Shown here in pieces: positions 26,075 to 33,286 of a stretch of DNA of 64,000 nucleotides. Made by a program: the position numbers and the translations under genes. The first letter of the stretch is position 1. Each line of letters opens with the position of its first letter. This DNA is from CALUOB01 sp944322305 (lineage in GTDB: Bacteria > Actinomycetota > Coriobacteriia > Coriobacteriales > Coriobacteriaceae), in the NCBI GenBank assembly GCA_963931605.1, contig OZ007031.1:744001-808000 (forward strand), read 5' to 3'. The notes beneath the pieces were generated by a model, which was not told where the DNA came from, made no database searches, and saw only the letters and a program-made list of their open reading frames with translations.

Positions 26075-26317
26075 ATGGCGAACATGTTCGAGAAATACGC
26101 TGCCGACCGCGAGGCCGAGCAGAAGAAGATAGAGAAGACCGTCGCAACTCCGGCGACGGGCATGTCGGCGGACGACGAGAAGCGCACCACGCTCTCGCTG
26201 TCGCTCACGGTGAGCGACAAGAAGGCGCTGAAGATGATGGCAGCGGAGCGCGAGACGACGATTGCCGCGATTATCCATGAGTGGGTCGCCGAGCATATGC
26301 AGGAGGTGGATGAGTAG
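26075..26317 (+). CDS. Ribbon-helix-helix DNA-binding protein
   Basis: This 80-residue protein has a charged N-terminus and a C-terminal RHH fold: RTTLSLSLTVSDKKALKMMA then RETTIAAIIHEWV. This layout fits the centromere-binding partner of a short ParA, or an operon repressor or antitoxin. AAAGGAGG precedes the ATG. Its TAG is immediately followed by the ATG of methyltransferase 2 with no gap, so the two are co-translated. It is the most likely reader of the AT-rich motif upstream. Which role applies cannot be told from sequence. Confidence 0.8.
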   Translation: MANMFEKYAADREAEQKKIEKTVATPATGMSADDEKRTTLSLSLTVSDKKALKMMAAERETTIAAIIHEWVAEHMQEVDE

Positions 26318-27496
26318 ATGGCTGGTAATAGCGCGTTGAGCGCGGCTGTTAAAGCAAAGAAGGATGAGTTCTACACACAGCTGACGGACATCGAGAAGGA
26401 GATGCGGTACTACCGCAAGCACTTCAAGGGCAAGACGGTATTCTGCAACTGCGACGACCCGTTTGAGAGCAATTTCTTCAAGTATTTCGTGCTGAACTTC
26501 AACCGTCTCGGGCTGAAGAAGCTGATTGCGACGTGTTATGCGACGTCACCTATCATGGGACAGCAGCTCTCGCTGTTCGATGTCGTGGGCGGTGACGAGG
26601 GCAAGAAGGGCAAGCCGTACAAGGCCGTGGTGACGAAGGTCTATGATGTGACCGGTGACGGCGGCGTGGATATGTTCGACGTCGCGGAGTTGTTCAAGTC
26701 GCATGAGAACGAGCTGACGGAGCTTCGGGGCGATGGTGACTTCCGGTCTGAGGAGTGCTTGGCGCTGCTCGATGAGGCGGACATTGTGGTCACGAACCCG
26801 CCGTTTTCGTTGTTTCGTGAGTACGTCGCCGTATTGATGGAGCATGGGAAGCACTTCATTATCATCGGCAACGTGAATGCGATTACTTACAAAGAGGTTT
26901 TCCCTCTCATCATGGAGAACCGCCTGTGGCTTGGTGCAAGCATCCATTCCGGCGACCGCAAGTTTTACGTGCCGGACGATTATCCGTTGAATGCCGCAGG
27001 GTGCGGCGTTGACGAAGAAGGGCGCAGATTCATTCGTGTCAAGGGTGTGCGTTGGTACACGAATTTGGATTATAAACAGCGTCACGATGAACTGATTCTC
27101 GTTAAACGATATAGCCCAGAGATGTATCCGCAATACGATAATTACGATGGCATCAATGTGGATGCAACTTCTGATATCCCTTGCGATTACGCAGGAATGA
27201 TGGGCGTGCCGATTACGTTCTTAGACAAGTACAGCCCTGACCAGTTTGAGATTCTTGGTGTGACGCAATCCTGGTGTGGTGTTGCAAGCAAGGTATATTC
27301 GCGACAAGTACAGATAGACAAGAATGGAAAGCGTTCATTGGTAACGAAATTAAATGACGGAGCGGCAATTAAGGTTAATGAACCGCCCGCTAATAAGACG
27401 TATTACGAAGTTGGGGGCGAGATGTTTGTTAAGACGTACGCTCGTGTCCTCATCCGCAACAAACATCCTGAACAACCGAAGGAGGTGCAGCAATAA
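26318..27496 (+). CDS. EcoRI-type adenine-specific DNA methyltransferase (copy 2)
   Basis: This 392-residue paralogue of the gene at 24954 has the same motifs: DEFYTQLTDIEKEM, CNCDDPFESNFFKYF and VVTNPPFSLF (N160). It has an extra segment around residues 76-98 (MGQQLSLFDVVGGDEG), and a different C-terminus between QFEILG and LIRNKHPEQ that is longer and AT-rich. Its stop overlaps the start of the DUF262-HNH gene (TAATG). This coupling to a nuclease supports a self-protecting modification role. Confidence 0.92.
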   Translation: MAGNSALSAAVKAKKDEFYTQLTDIEKEMRYYRKHFKGKTVFCNCDDPFESNFFKYFVLNFNRLGLKKLIATCYATSPIMGQQLSLFDVVGGDEGKKGKPYKAVVTKVYDVTGDGGVDMFDVAELFKSHENELTELRGDGDFRSEECLALLDEADIVVTNPPFSLFREYVAVLMEHGKHFIIIGNVNAITYKEVFPLIMENRLWLGASIHSGDRKFYVPDDYPLNAAGCGVDEEGRRFIRVKGVRWYTNLDYKQRHDELILVKRYSPEMYPQYDNYDGINVDATSDIPCDYAGMMGVPITFLDKYSPDQFEILGVTQSWCGVASKVYSRQVQIDKNGKRSLVTKLNDGAAIKVNEPPANKTYYEVGGEMFVKTYARVLIRNKHPEQPKEVQQ

Positions 27497-28614
27497 TGCT
27501 TATCGAAGAGCGCAAGGTGACCGTGCGCGAAGTCACCGAGGGATATTTCAACGACGCCGAGGAGGGCGTGGTCGGCTACGACGAGCAGCTGGACATCCGC
27601 CCGAAGTACCAGCGCGAGTTCGTCTACAAGGACAAGCAGCGCGACGAGGTCATCCGCACCGTGATGAAGGGCCTGCCCCTGAACGTCATGTACTGGGTTG
27701 ACCGCGGCGAGCAGTACGAGGACGACCCGGACGAGCCGAGGTACGAGGTGCTGGACGGCCAGCAGCGTACCATCTCGCTGTGCGAGTACGTGGACGGTTC
27801 TTTCTCGGTGGACGACAAGTATTTCTACAACCTGCCGGGCGACCAGCAGGCGCAGATTCTCGACTACGAGCTGTTCGTGTACGTCTGCGAGGGCACGGAT
27901 TCCGAGAAACTGGAGTGGTTCCGCATCATCAACATCGCGGGCGAGCAGCTGACCGACCAGGAGCTGCGCAACGCCGTGTACGCCGGTTCCTGGGTGTCCG
28001 ATGCCAAGCGGTACTTCTCGAAGACGGGATGCGCTGCCGCCACGCTGGCAGATGACTACCTGAAGGGTTCGAGCATCCGCCAGGAGTTCCTGGAGACGGC
28101 AATCTCGTGGGCCGCTGCCGCCGAGGACAAGTCCATCGAGGCCTATATGGCGGAGCACCAGAACGACCCGACGGCGCAGGGGCTGTGGAGCTACTTCCGC
28201 TCGGTCATCGACTGGGTGCAGGCGGTGTTCCCGAAGAAGCGCAAGGAGATGAAGGGCCTGCCGTGGGGGCTGTACTACAACGAGCACCACGAGCGGCGCG
28301 ACCTCGACCCGAAGGCGCTTGAGGAGCGCGTGAGCGAGCTGATGGCCGACGAGGACGTGTCGAGGAAGGCGGGCGTCTACGAGTACCTGCTGACGGGCAA
28401 GGAAAAGGCGCTGTCCATCCGCGCGTTCGACAAGCGCGACGCGAGGGCCGCGTACGAGCGCCAGAAGGGCGTGTGCCCCATCTGCGGCGAGCATTTCGAG
28501 TACGAGGAGATGCACGCGGACCACATCGTGCCGTGGAGCAAGGGTGGCAAGACCGTGCCCGACAACTGCCAGATGCTGTGTCGTGACTGCAACCTGAAGA
28601 AGGGTGCGCAGTAG
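27496..28614 (+). CDS. DUF262-HNH nuclease
   Basis: This 372-residue protein has two parts. Residues 1 to about 250 are a DUF262 (GmrS/ParB-Srx-like) domain with PKYQREFVY (37-45) and VLDGQQRTISL (85-95), the nucleotide-dependent part of GmrSD/SspE-type nucleases. The C-terminus is an HNH finger: CPICGEHF, then HADHIVPWSKGG, DNCQMLCRDCN, with zinc cysteines 327, 330, 362 and 365 and catalytic D342-H343. It is translationally coupled to methyltransferase 2. Known relatives cut modified DNA or respond to phosphorothioation. Here the adjacent methyltransferases suggest the opposite logic, restriction of unmodified DNA; that is inference. Confidence 0.9.
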   Translation: MLIEERKVTVREVTEGYFNDAEEGVVGYDEQLDIRPKYQREFVYKDKQRDEVIRTVMKGLPLNVMYWVDRGEQYEDDPDEPRYEVLDGQQRTISLCEYVDGSFSVDDKYFYNLPGDQQAQILDYELFVYVCEGTDSEKLEWFRIINIAGEQLTDQELRNAVYAGSWVSDAKRYFSKTGCAAATLADDYLKGSSIRQEFLETAISWAAAAEDKSIEAYMAEHQNDPTAQGLWSYFRSVIDWVQAVFPKKRKEMKGLPWGLYYNEHHERRDLDPKALEERVSELMADEDVSRKAGVYEYLLTGKEKALSIRAFDKRDARAAYERQKGVCPICGEHFEYEEMHADHIVPWSKGGKTVPDNCQMLCRDCNLKKGAQ

Positions 28615-28626
28615 CAAGAGCGTGAC

Positions 28627-28654
28627 AGCCCGTCGTCCTTTCGGGCGGCGGGCT
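28627..28654 (+). terminator. Hairpin terminator after the nuclease gene
   Basis: AGCCCGTCGTCC pairs along its whole length with GGGCGGCGGGCT (two G-U) around a TTTC loop. The next bases are the TATAAT of the following gene, so the 3' side doubles as promoter DNA. Confidence 0.65.
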
Positions 28655-28689
28655 TATAATTAAATGCGTATTTATGTAATTCATCAACC
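28655..28689 (+). promoter_or_regulatory. Promoter/operator of the acidic protein gene
   Basis: TATAAT (28655-28660) followed by TAAAT and then TTTATGTAATTCATCAA. The arrangement, -10 then the AT-rich motif, matches that at parA base for base in spacing. Confidence 0.55.
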
Positions 28690-28705
28690 AAAGGAGAACG
28701 AAGCT

Positions 28706-29095
28706 ATGAGTGAGAAGAAGATTGCATACAAACCCCTGATTGATTTCCAGTCGTTCGAGATTGCCGAGCGGCTTATTGCCGCCGTCTATTCCATGGAGGA
28801 CGATGGCATCGAGATTGTGTACCCCGGCATGAAGATGCCGTCCGCTGCGAGCGTCAAGGGAGACGCCATCGGCCTGGTGCCGTGGCCGCCGGTCGAAGAC
28901 ATCGAGGACGGACTTGGTGAGGATTTCGGGGAATACGAGGAAATGGACGACCCTGCAGAGATGCTGCGTGAGTATTTCAACCGCGTGTACGACGGGGTGT
29001 GCGATGAGGAGACGGAAGGTTACTTGTACAACCTGGAGCAAGCAGCCGAAGCCGCTGGGTTCGAGGTCGTGGAGAAGGACTTTGGAGAAGCGTAG
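28706..29095 (+). CDS. Small acidic protein of unknown function
   Basis: This 129-residue protein is strongly acidic (for example EDIEDGLGEDFGEYEEMDD) with few basic residues; no family is recognised. AAAGGAG precedes the ATG. Its own promoter carries the shared AT-rich motif, and it lies directly after the methyltransferase-nuclease cassette and before the integrase. Acidic DNA-mimic anti-restriction proteins are of this size range, and such a role would fit the neighbourhood, but no motif proves it. Confidence 0.65.
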   Translation: MSEKKIAYKPLIDFQSFEIAERLIAAVYSMEDDGIEIVYPGMKMPSAASVKGDAIGLVPWPPVEDIEDGLGEDFGEYEEMDDPAEMLREYFNRVYDGVCDEETEGYLYNLEQAAEAAGFEVVEKDFGEA

Positions 29096-29151
29096 GAGGC
29101 ATTGAAGGCAATGAATACATATAAGCAGAAATTACGGGAGGGGGTAAGAGC

Positions 29152-30717
29152 TTGGCACGCAAGAAGAAGTTCGAGCTGAACGACAACAATCTCGCCATCG
29201 CCTACTACCGATTCTCCTCCCATTCGCAGAACGAGGCGAGCATCGACCAGCAGCGGGAGCTTGCGCATGCGTGGGCGGACGCCCACGGGTTCAAAATCGT
29301 GAAGGAGTACGAGGACGCGGCCATATCCGGCACCACGGAGAACCGACCGGGGTTCCAGCAGATGCTGTCGGAGGTCGCGAAAATCCGTCCCCGTGTTCTC
29401 ATCATGTGGAAGACCGACCGTCTGGGGCGCGACAAGTACGTGCTGGCGATGGCGAAGCGCACCATCCGCGACGCCGGGTGCGAGATACGCCTGCTCGCGG
29501 AGAACATCCCGACCGATGGGCCGGAGGGCGTGCTCATCGAGGGGCTGATGGACGCCATGGCGGAGTATTACAGCCGCCAGCTGTCCCAGAACATCCAGCG
29601 AGGCATGGACTACAACGCCCAGCACGCGCTCTACAACGGGCACAAGCTGTTCGGCTATGGGGTGGACAAGTCCACGAAGAGGTACGTCGTGGACCCGGAC
29701 ACCGCTCCGTTCGTGCAGCGGATGTTCGCAGAGTACGCCGAGGGCAAGGCGATGCAGACCATCTGCGACGAGCTGAACGCCCAGGGGCTGCGCACCACTC
29801 GGGGCGCGAAGTTCGGCGTGAAGACGATGAACAAGATGCTCCAGAACCGCGCCTACATCGGCGAGTACCGACACGGCGACATCGTGGTCGAGGGCGGCAT
29901 GCCCGCGCTGGTGGACGAGGAGACCTTCGACAAGGTGCAGCGGAAGTTCGCCGAGAACAAGCGCAAGGGTTCCCAGCGGGCGCGCGGTATGGATGAGAAC
30001 GACGCCCCGCGCTATTGGCTGACTGGCAAGGTCTACTGCGGGAAGTGCGGGAGCACCCTGCAGGGCGTGTCCGGCACGAGCGGGACGGGGCGGACGTATT
30101 ACTACTACTATTGCTCCGCCCAGCGCCGCAAGCAGTGCACGCTGAAGAAGGTGCGCAAGGAGAAGCTGGAGGATGCCGTCACGATGATTCTCCGGTCGAT
30201 TCTCCACGACTCCGAGAACCTGATGTCGCTGGCCGTGGACGCGGCGGCGTACTACGAGAAGAACTACCGCGATACGGGCTACCTGGACGGCCTGGAGGCC
30301 AAGCGCCGCGAGGTCGAGAAGAGCCTTGCGAACCTCGTGAAGGTCATCGAGTCGGGACTCATCAGCGAGACGGTGACGGAGCGCCTGGTGCAGCTCGAAG
30401 AGCAGAAGCGCGCCCTGAACGAGGCCATCGAGGCCGAGAACATCCGCGCCGCGTTGTGCGAGGACGAGCACACCATCAAGGCGTACTTCGAGAAGTTCCT
30501 GCATGCGGACTTCGACAATCCCGAGACCCGCGACCAGGTGCTGGAGTATTTCGTCGATAAGATTTATCTGACCGACGACGGGCTGGTGGTGACGTCGTGG
30601 TATTCGGAGGACAGGACTGAAGTCACATGGGACATGCTATACGGGGAGGACGGCAACCCTTTTGTTAAAGGGGAAGCCGTCAAGTTCGACTGCTTCCCCT
30701 TTGGCTCCACCATTTGA
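29152..30717 (+). CDS. int: Large serine integrase
   Basis: This 521-residue large serine recombinase starts at TTG after GGGAGGGGG. The resolvase domain has AIAYYRFSSHSQNEASIDQQ (catalytic serine S22) and WKTDRLGRDK. The recombinase domain is about 170-290. A zinc ribbon follows (CGKCG near 296, YYYYYCSAQRRKQC), then a coiled-coil segment (about 375-430). It integrates and excises the element. The final codons GGC TCC ACC ATT TGA contain the attachment core, so the last base pairs and the stop codon come from the host chromosome. In the circular form the frame would extend through 16540. Confidence 0.95.
   Translation: MARKKKFELNDNNLAIAYYRFSSHSQNEASIDQQRELAHAWADAHGFKIVKEYEDAAISGTTENRPGFQQMLSEVAKIRPRVLIMWKTDRLGRDKYVLAMAKRTIRDAGCEIRLLAENIPTDGPEGVLIEGLMDAMAEYYSRQLSQNIQRGMDYNAQHALYNGHKLFGYGVDKSTKRYVVDPDTAPFVQRMFAEYAEGKAMQTICDELNAQGLRTTRGAKFGVKTMNKMLQNRAYIGEYRHGDIVVEGGMPALVDEETFDKVQRKFAENKRKGSQRARGMDENDAPRYWLTGKVYCGKCGSTLQGVSGTSGTGRTYYYYYCSAQRRKQCTLKKVRKEKLEDAVTMILRSILHDSENLMSLAVDAAAYYEKNYRDTGYLDGLEAKRREVEKSLANLVKVIESGLISETVTERLVQLEEQKRALNEAIEAENIRAALCEDEHTIKAYFEKFLHADFDNPETRDQVLEYFVDKIYLTDDGLVVTSWYSEDRTEVTWDMLYGEDGNPFVKGEAVKFDCFPFGSTI
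30705..30712 (+). repeat. attR core (CTCCACCA) inside the integrase gene
   Basis: Direct repeat of the tRNA 3' end at 16459-16466. Everything to its right, including the integrase stop codon and the stem-loop at 30722-30747, would have followed the tRNA before integration. Confidence 0.8.
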
Positions 30718-30721
30718 TGTG

Positions 30722-30747
30722 CAAGCCCCGCCACCTGCGGGGCTTTT
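30722..30747 (+). terminator. Intrinsic terminator, probably the original tRNA-Ala terminator
   Basis: AAGCCCCGC-cacct-GCGGGGC followed by five T. It lies 10 bp beyond attR, so before insertion it would have stood just downstream of the tRNA. It now ends integrase transcription. Confidence 0.85.
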
Positions 30748-30808
30748 TCATATGAAGCGACGCTTCCCGTAGAGAAGCCGCTCAGCGCTATGGGAGAAGG
30801 GGTCCGCT

Positions 30809-31423
30809 GTGGTTGTTATCCCTGCCTGCGTAAGCGATCTAAGCGCCGTCGAGACCCTTTACCATGCTGCCATTGCCGCCATGCAAAACACCCCGCTCGA
30901 CATCTGGTGGAAATGGGGCCTGCACCCTACCCGCGAAGGATTGGTGCGCGAAACCGCTGCCGGCAACGTGCTTATAGCGCTGGGCGAAAACGACGCGGAC
31001 GTGACGGGCATGCCCGCCGCTCACGCTGCCGGCGCAAACGCCTCCCAGCAGGAGAACCCCTGCAACGACGCGCCGGCCGACCGCACCATCCTGGGCGCTT
31101 TGGTGCTCAACAACGTGCAGGGCGCCGAATACCCGCTGGCCCCGTGGCCGGTTGCCGCCGCACCTGAGGAGGTGGCGGTTATCCACCTGCTTTGCGTCTC
31201 CCCCACCGCCCGTGGCCGCGGCGTCGCCAAGCAGATGCTCGCCGCCGCAGCGCAAACGGCGCGCGAGCGCGGCGCCCGCGCGCTGCGCCTCGACGTGTTC
31301 TCCAACAACGCGCCGGCTGTCGCGCTCTACCGCACCTGCGGCTTTGTTGACCTTGGCGAATTCGACCTCACCGTAGGCGGCGGCCTACGCCACGCCTCGC
31401 ACCTCATGGAGCTCGCGCTGTAG
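30809..31423 (+). CDS. GNAT-family N-acetyltransferase
   Basis: This 204-residue protein starts at GTG after GGGAGAAGGGG. The acetyl-CoA site is in HLLCVSPTARGRGVAKQML (Q/RxxGxG/A), followed by LRLDVFSNNAPAVALYRTCGF and the C-terminal strand. Between about residues 63 and 95 there is an insert rich in alanine and asparagine that the family usually lacks. The acetylated substrate is unknown. It is a lone plus-strand gene between the element and trpS. Confidence 0.85.
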   Translation: MVVIPACVSDLSAVETLYHAAIAAMQNTPLDIWWKWGLHPTREGLVRETAAGNVLIALGENDADVTGMPAAHAAGANASQQENPCNDAPADRTILGALVLNNVQGAEYPLAPWPVAAAPEEVAVIHLLCVSPTARGRGVAKQMLAAAAQTARERGARALRLDVFSNNAPAVALYRTCGFVDLGEFDLTVGGGLRHASHLMELAL

Positions 31424-31748
31424 CAACGCGTGATGCCGACATGGCGCGCCTGCGCTTGTATTTCCCGCATCTAATAACGCTCTACTGGTAACAGCTTCCT
31501 CTCAGAAGCCGTTTTCGACCTGTACGGGAAAAGTTTTGCTCGCAGGCCGTTCTGCAAGGAAGAAAATGCGAGCACGACGCATCTGCCACGTGCGGCTGCA
31601 GGCCGCGCCACAGTAAGCTGGGCACCATTTGGCGCAGCCGAAGGGGCAGCGTGCAACTCCCGGATTTCCGGGGGCTGCGCGCGGCTTGGGAGGCCAGCCG
31701 GTCCCTGGACGCCGAACCCGCGGCCAACCCGGCCCCCGAGAGCCGGCC
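31424..31748. other. Intergenic DNA without recognisable gene
   Basis: This is the first half of a 630-bp gap between the GNAT gene and trpS. Frames across it lack a ribosome-binding site and look like random GC-rich DNA. CGGATTTCCGGG at about 31663 resembles a segment near 53345. The second half holds two palindromic repeats listed separately. Confidence 0.4.
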
Positions 31749-31790
31749 GTAAGACGAAATGCGCCAAACCAGGCACGGCCTCATTCGGCG
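31749..31790. repeat. Palindromic intergenic repeat, degenerate copy
   Basis: GTAAGACGAAATGCGCC followed by AAACCAGGC-acg-GCCTCATTCGGCG. The right arm has decayed compared with the other copies. Confidence 0.7.
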
Positions 31791-31981
31791 TACGGCCGCG
31801 GCGAACCCGGCACGCGAAAAATGGATGTCGTTTCGCGCGGGCGCGGCGAGTATGCCGGCCGGGCGCCAGTCGATCTACCTGCGCCTTTCGCAAGAGACGG
31901 GGCGCCTCTACTCGAGACGCCCCTCTAAAACCACATCCATTTTCGGGGAGGGTGGGAAACCCACCCCATTCCCGCCGTTCC

Positions 31982-32025
31982 GTCTTACGAAATGCGCCAG
32001 ATTAGGCACGGCCTAATCTGGCGCA
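31982..32025. repeat. Palindromic intergenic repeat, perfect 15-bp arms
   Basis: GTCTTACGAAA then TGCGCCAGATTAGGC-acg-GCCTAATCTGGCGCA. It lies 30 bp beyond the trpS stop and could terminate trpS, though it is followed only by a short T-stretch. Its 7-bp flank is GTCTTAC, the reverse complement of the GTAAGAC flank of other copies. Confidence 0.8.
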
Positions 32026-32054
32026 TCGGGACAGGGCGGCCGGCGTCGACTGGG

Positions 32055-33104
32055 TTAGTAGACCATGCCCATGGCCTCGCGCACCTCGGCGAGCGTAGCC
32101 TCGGCAATTTCGTTGGCGCGGCGGTTGCCCTCGGCCAGCACGTCCTTCACGTACCCGAGATCGTTCTCAAACTGGTGACGGCGCTCGCGAATGGGCTCGA
32201 AGTAGCCGTTCACTGCCTCGGTCACGTACTTTTTAAGCTGGCCCGAGCCGCCCATGCCGATCTCGGCGGCGATCTCCTCAGGCGCACGGCCCGTACAGAT
32301 AGCGGCGGTGGACAGCAGACCGCTCACGCCCGGACGGTTCTCGGGATCGAAGGTGATCATGCGCTCGGAGTCGGTCTGGCTCTTCTTGATGCGCTTTGCC
32401 GTCTCCTCGGGCGTCATGCTGATCGAAATCGCGTTGCCGTAGCTCTTGCTCATCTTGCGGCCGTCGAGCCCCGGCAGCAGCGGCGTCTCCGAAAGCAGCG
32501 CGTCCACCTCGGGGAACACGTGGCCGTAGCGGTTGTTGAAGCGACGAGCGATGAGACGAGTGAGCTCGATATGCGGCAGCTGGTCGCGCCCCACCGGCAC
32601 CACGTTGCCCTTGCAGAACAGGATGTCGCACGCCTGATGCACCGGGTAGGTCAGCAGAAGCCCCGTGAGCTCGTGGCCCGACGCCTCCATCTCGGCCTTG
32701 ACCGTGGGGTTACGCTGCAGCTCGGCCTCGGACACGAGCGAGAGGAACGGCAGCATGAGCTGGTTGCAGGCAGGCACCGCGGAGTGTGCGTAGATCATGG
32801 TCTTGTCCGGATCGATGCCGCAGGCAAGGTAGTCCATGACCATGTTGTACACGTTGTCCTGGATGTGCTCGGTGGTGTCGCGATCGGTGATGACCTGGTA
32901 GTCGGCAATGAGGATAGCCGTGTTAACGCCCAGGTCCTGCAGCTCCACGCGGCCCTTCAACGTGCCGAAGTAGTGGCCCAGGTGCAGGCGCCCCGTCGGG
33001 CGGTCGCCGGTGAGCATGCGATATTTCTCGGGATGAACGGCCAGGTCGGCGTGGATCTCGTCGCTGCGCTTGAGACTGGCCTCGTAACTGCCAACGTTGG
33101 GCAT
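32055..33104 (-). CDS. trpS: Tryptophanyl-tRNA synthetase
   Basis: This 349-residue class I synthetase charges tRNA-Trp. The HIGH-type motif is HLGHYFG (41-47) and the KMSKS motif GRKMSKSYG (about 214-222). GDRPTGRLHLGH and DQLPHIELTR are typical of the family. AGGAGGAACC precedes the ATG. No T-box leader is visible in the 180 bp upstream. Transcribed downstream of the WecA-type gene, with its own probable -10 nearby. Confidence 0.96.
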   Translation of the reverse strand: MPNVGSYEASLKRSDEIHADLAVHPEKYRMLTGDRPTGRLHLGHYFGTLKGRVELQDLGVNTAILIADYQVITDRDTTEHIQDNVYNMVMDYLACGIDPDKTMIYAHSAVPACNQLMLPFLSLVSEAELQRNPTVKAEMEASGHELTGLLLTYPVHQACDILFCKGNVVPVGRDQLPHIELTRLIARRFNNRYGHVFPEVDALLSETPLLPGLDGRKMSKSYGNAISISMTPEETAKRIKKSQTDSERMITFDPENRPGVSGLLSTAAICTGRAPEEIAAEIGMGGSGQLKKYVTEAVNGYFEPIRERRHQFENDLGYVKDVLAEGNRRANEIAEATLAEVREAMGMVY

Positions 33105-33286
33105 GGGTTCCTCCTGTCGATTGCGTCGCGCCCCATCATACTACACGGGGAGCTGGACGATAAGCTCGCGGGGAACCGCGGGGGCGGCGGGGAAGGTCCC
33201 GGGCTTCAGCCCCGGGTAAACGTTGCCCAGGCGCGAACGGCCCCAGCGTCACGCGCAGGTATGCCGAAATCGTGGTTCGCGTGGCG

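Larger units (their letters stand above)
16467..30712. mobile_element. Integrative and mobilizable element in tRNA-Ala (14.2 kb)
   Basis: The element is bounded by CTCCACCA at 16459-16466 and 30705-30712. In order it carries the displaced integrase tail, an iteron-like control region, an excisionase-like HTH gene, an SF3 replication helicase and two small genes. Then come a candidate oriT, MobC-like and relaxase genes, two small minus-strand genes and parA. The cargo follows: two EcoRI-type methyltransferases, an RHH gene, a DUF262-HNH nuclease and an acidic protein. A large serine integrase is last. No type IV secretion genes or coupling protein are present, so transfer would depend on a helper. 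By eye the element is less GC-rich than the flanks. Confidence 0.9.

Noticed and set aside
33105..33286. T-box leader upstream of trpS
   Set aside because: The string GGGGAACCGCGG is on the wrong strand for trpS, and no specifier stem or antiterminator could be drawn.
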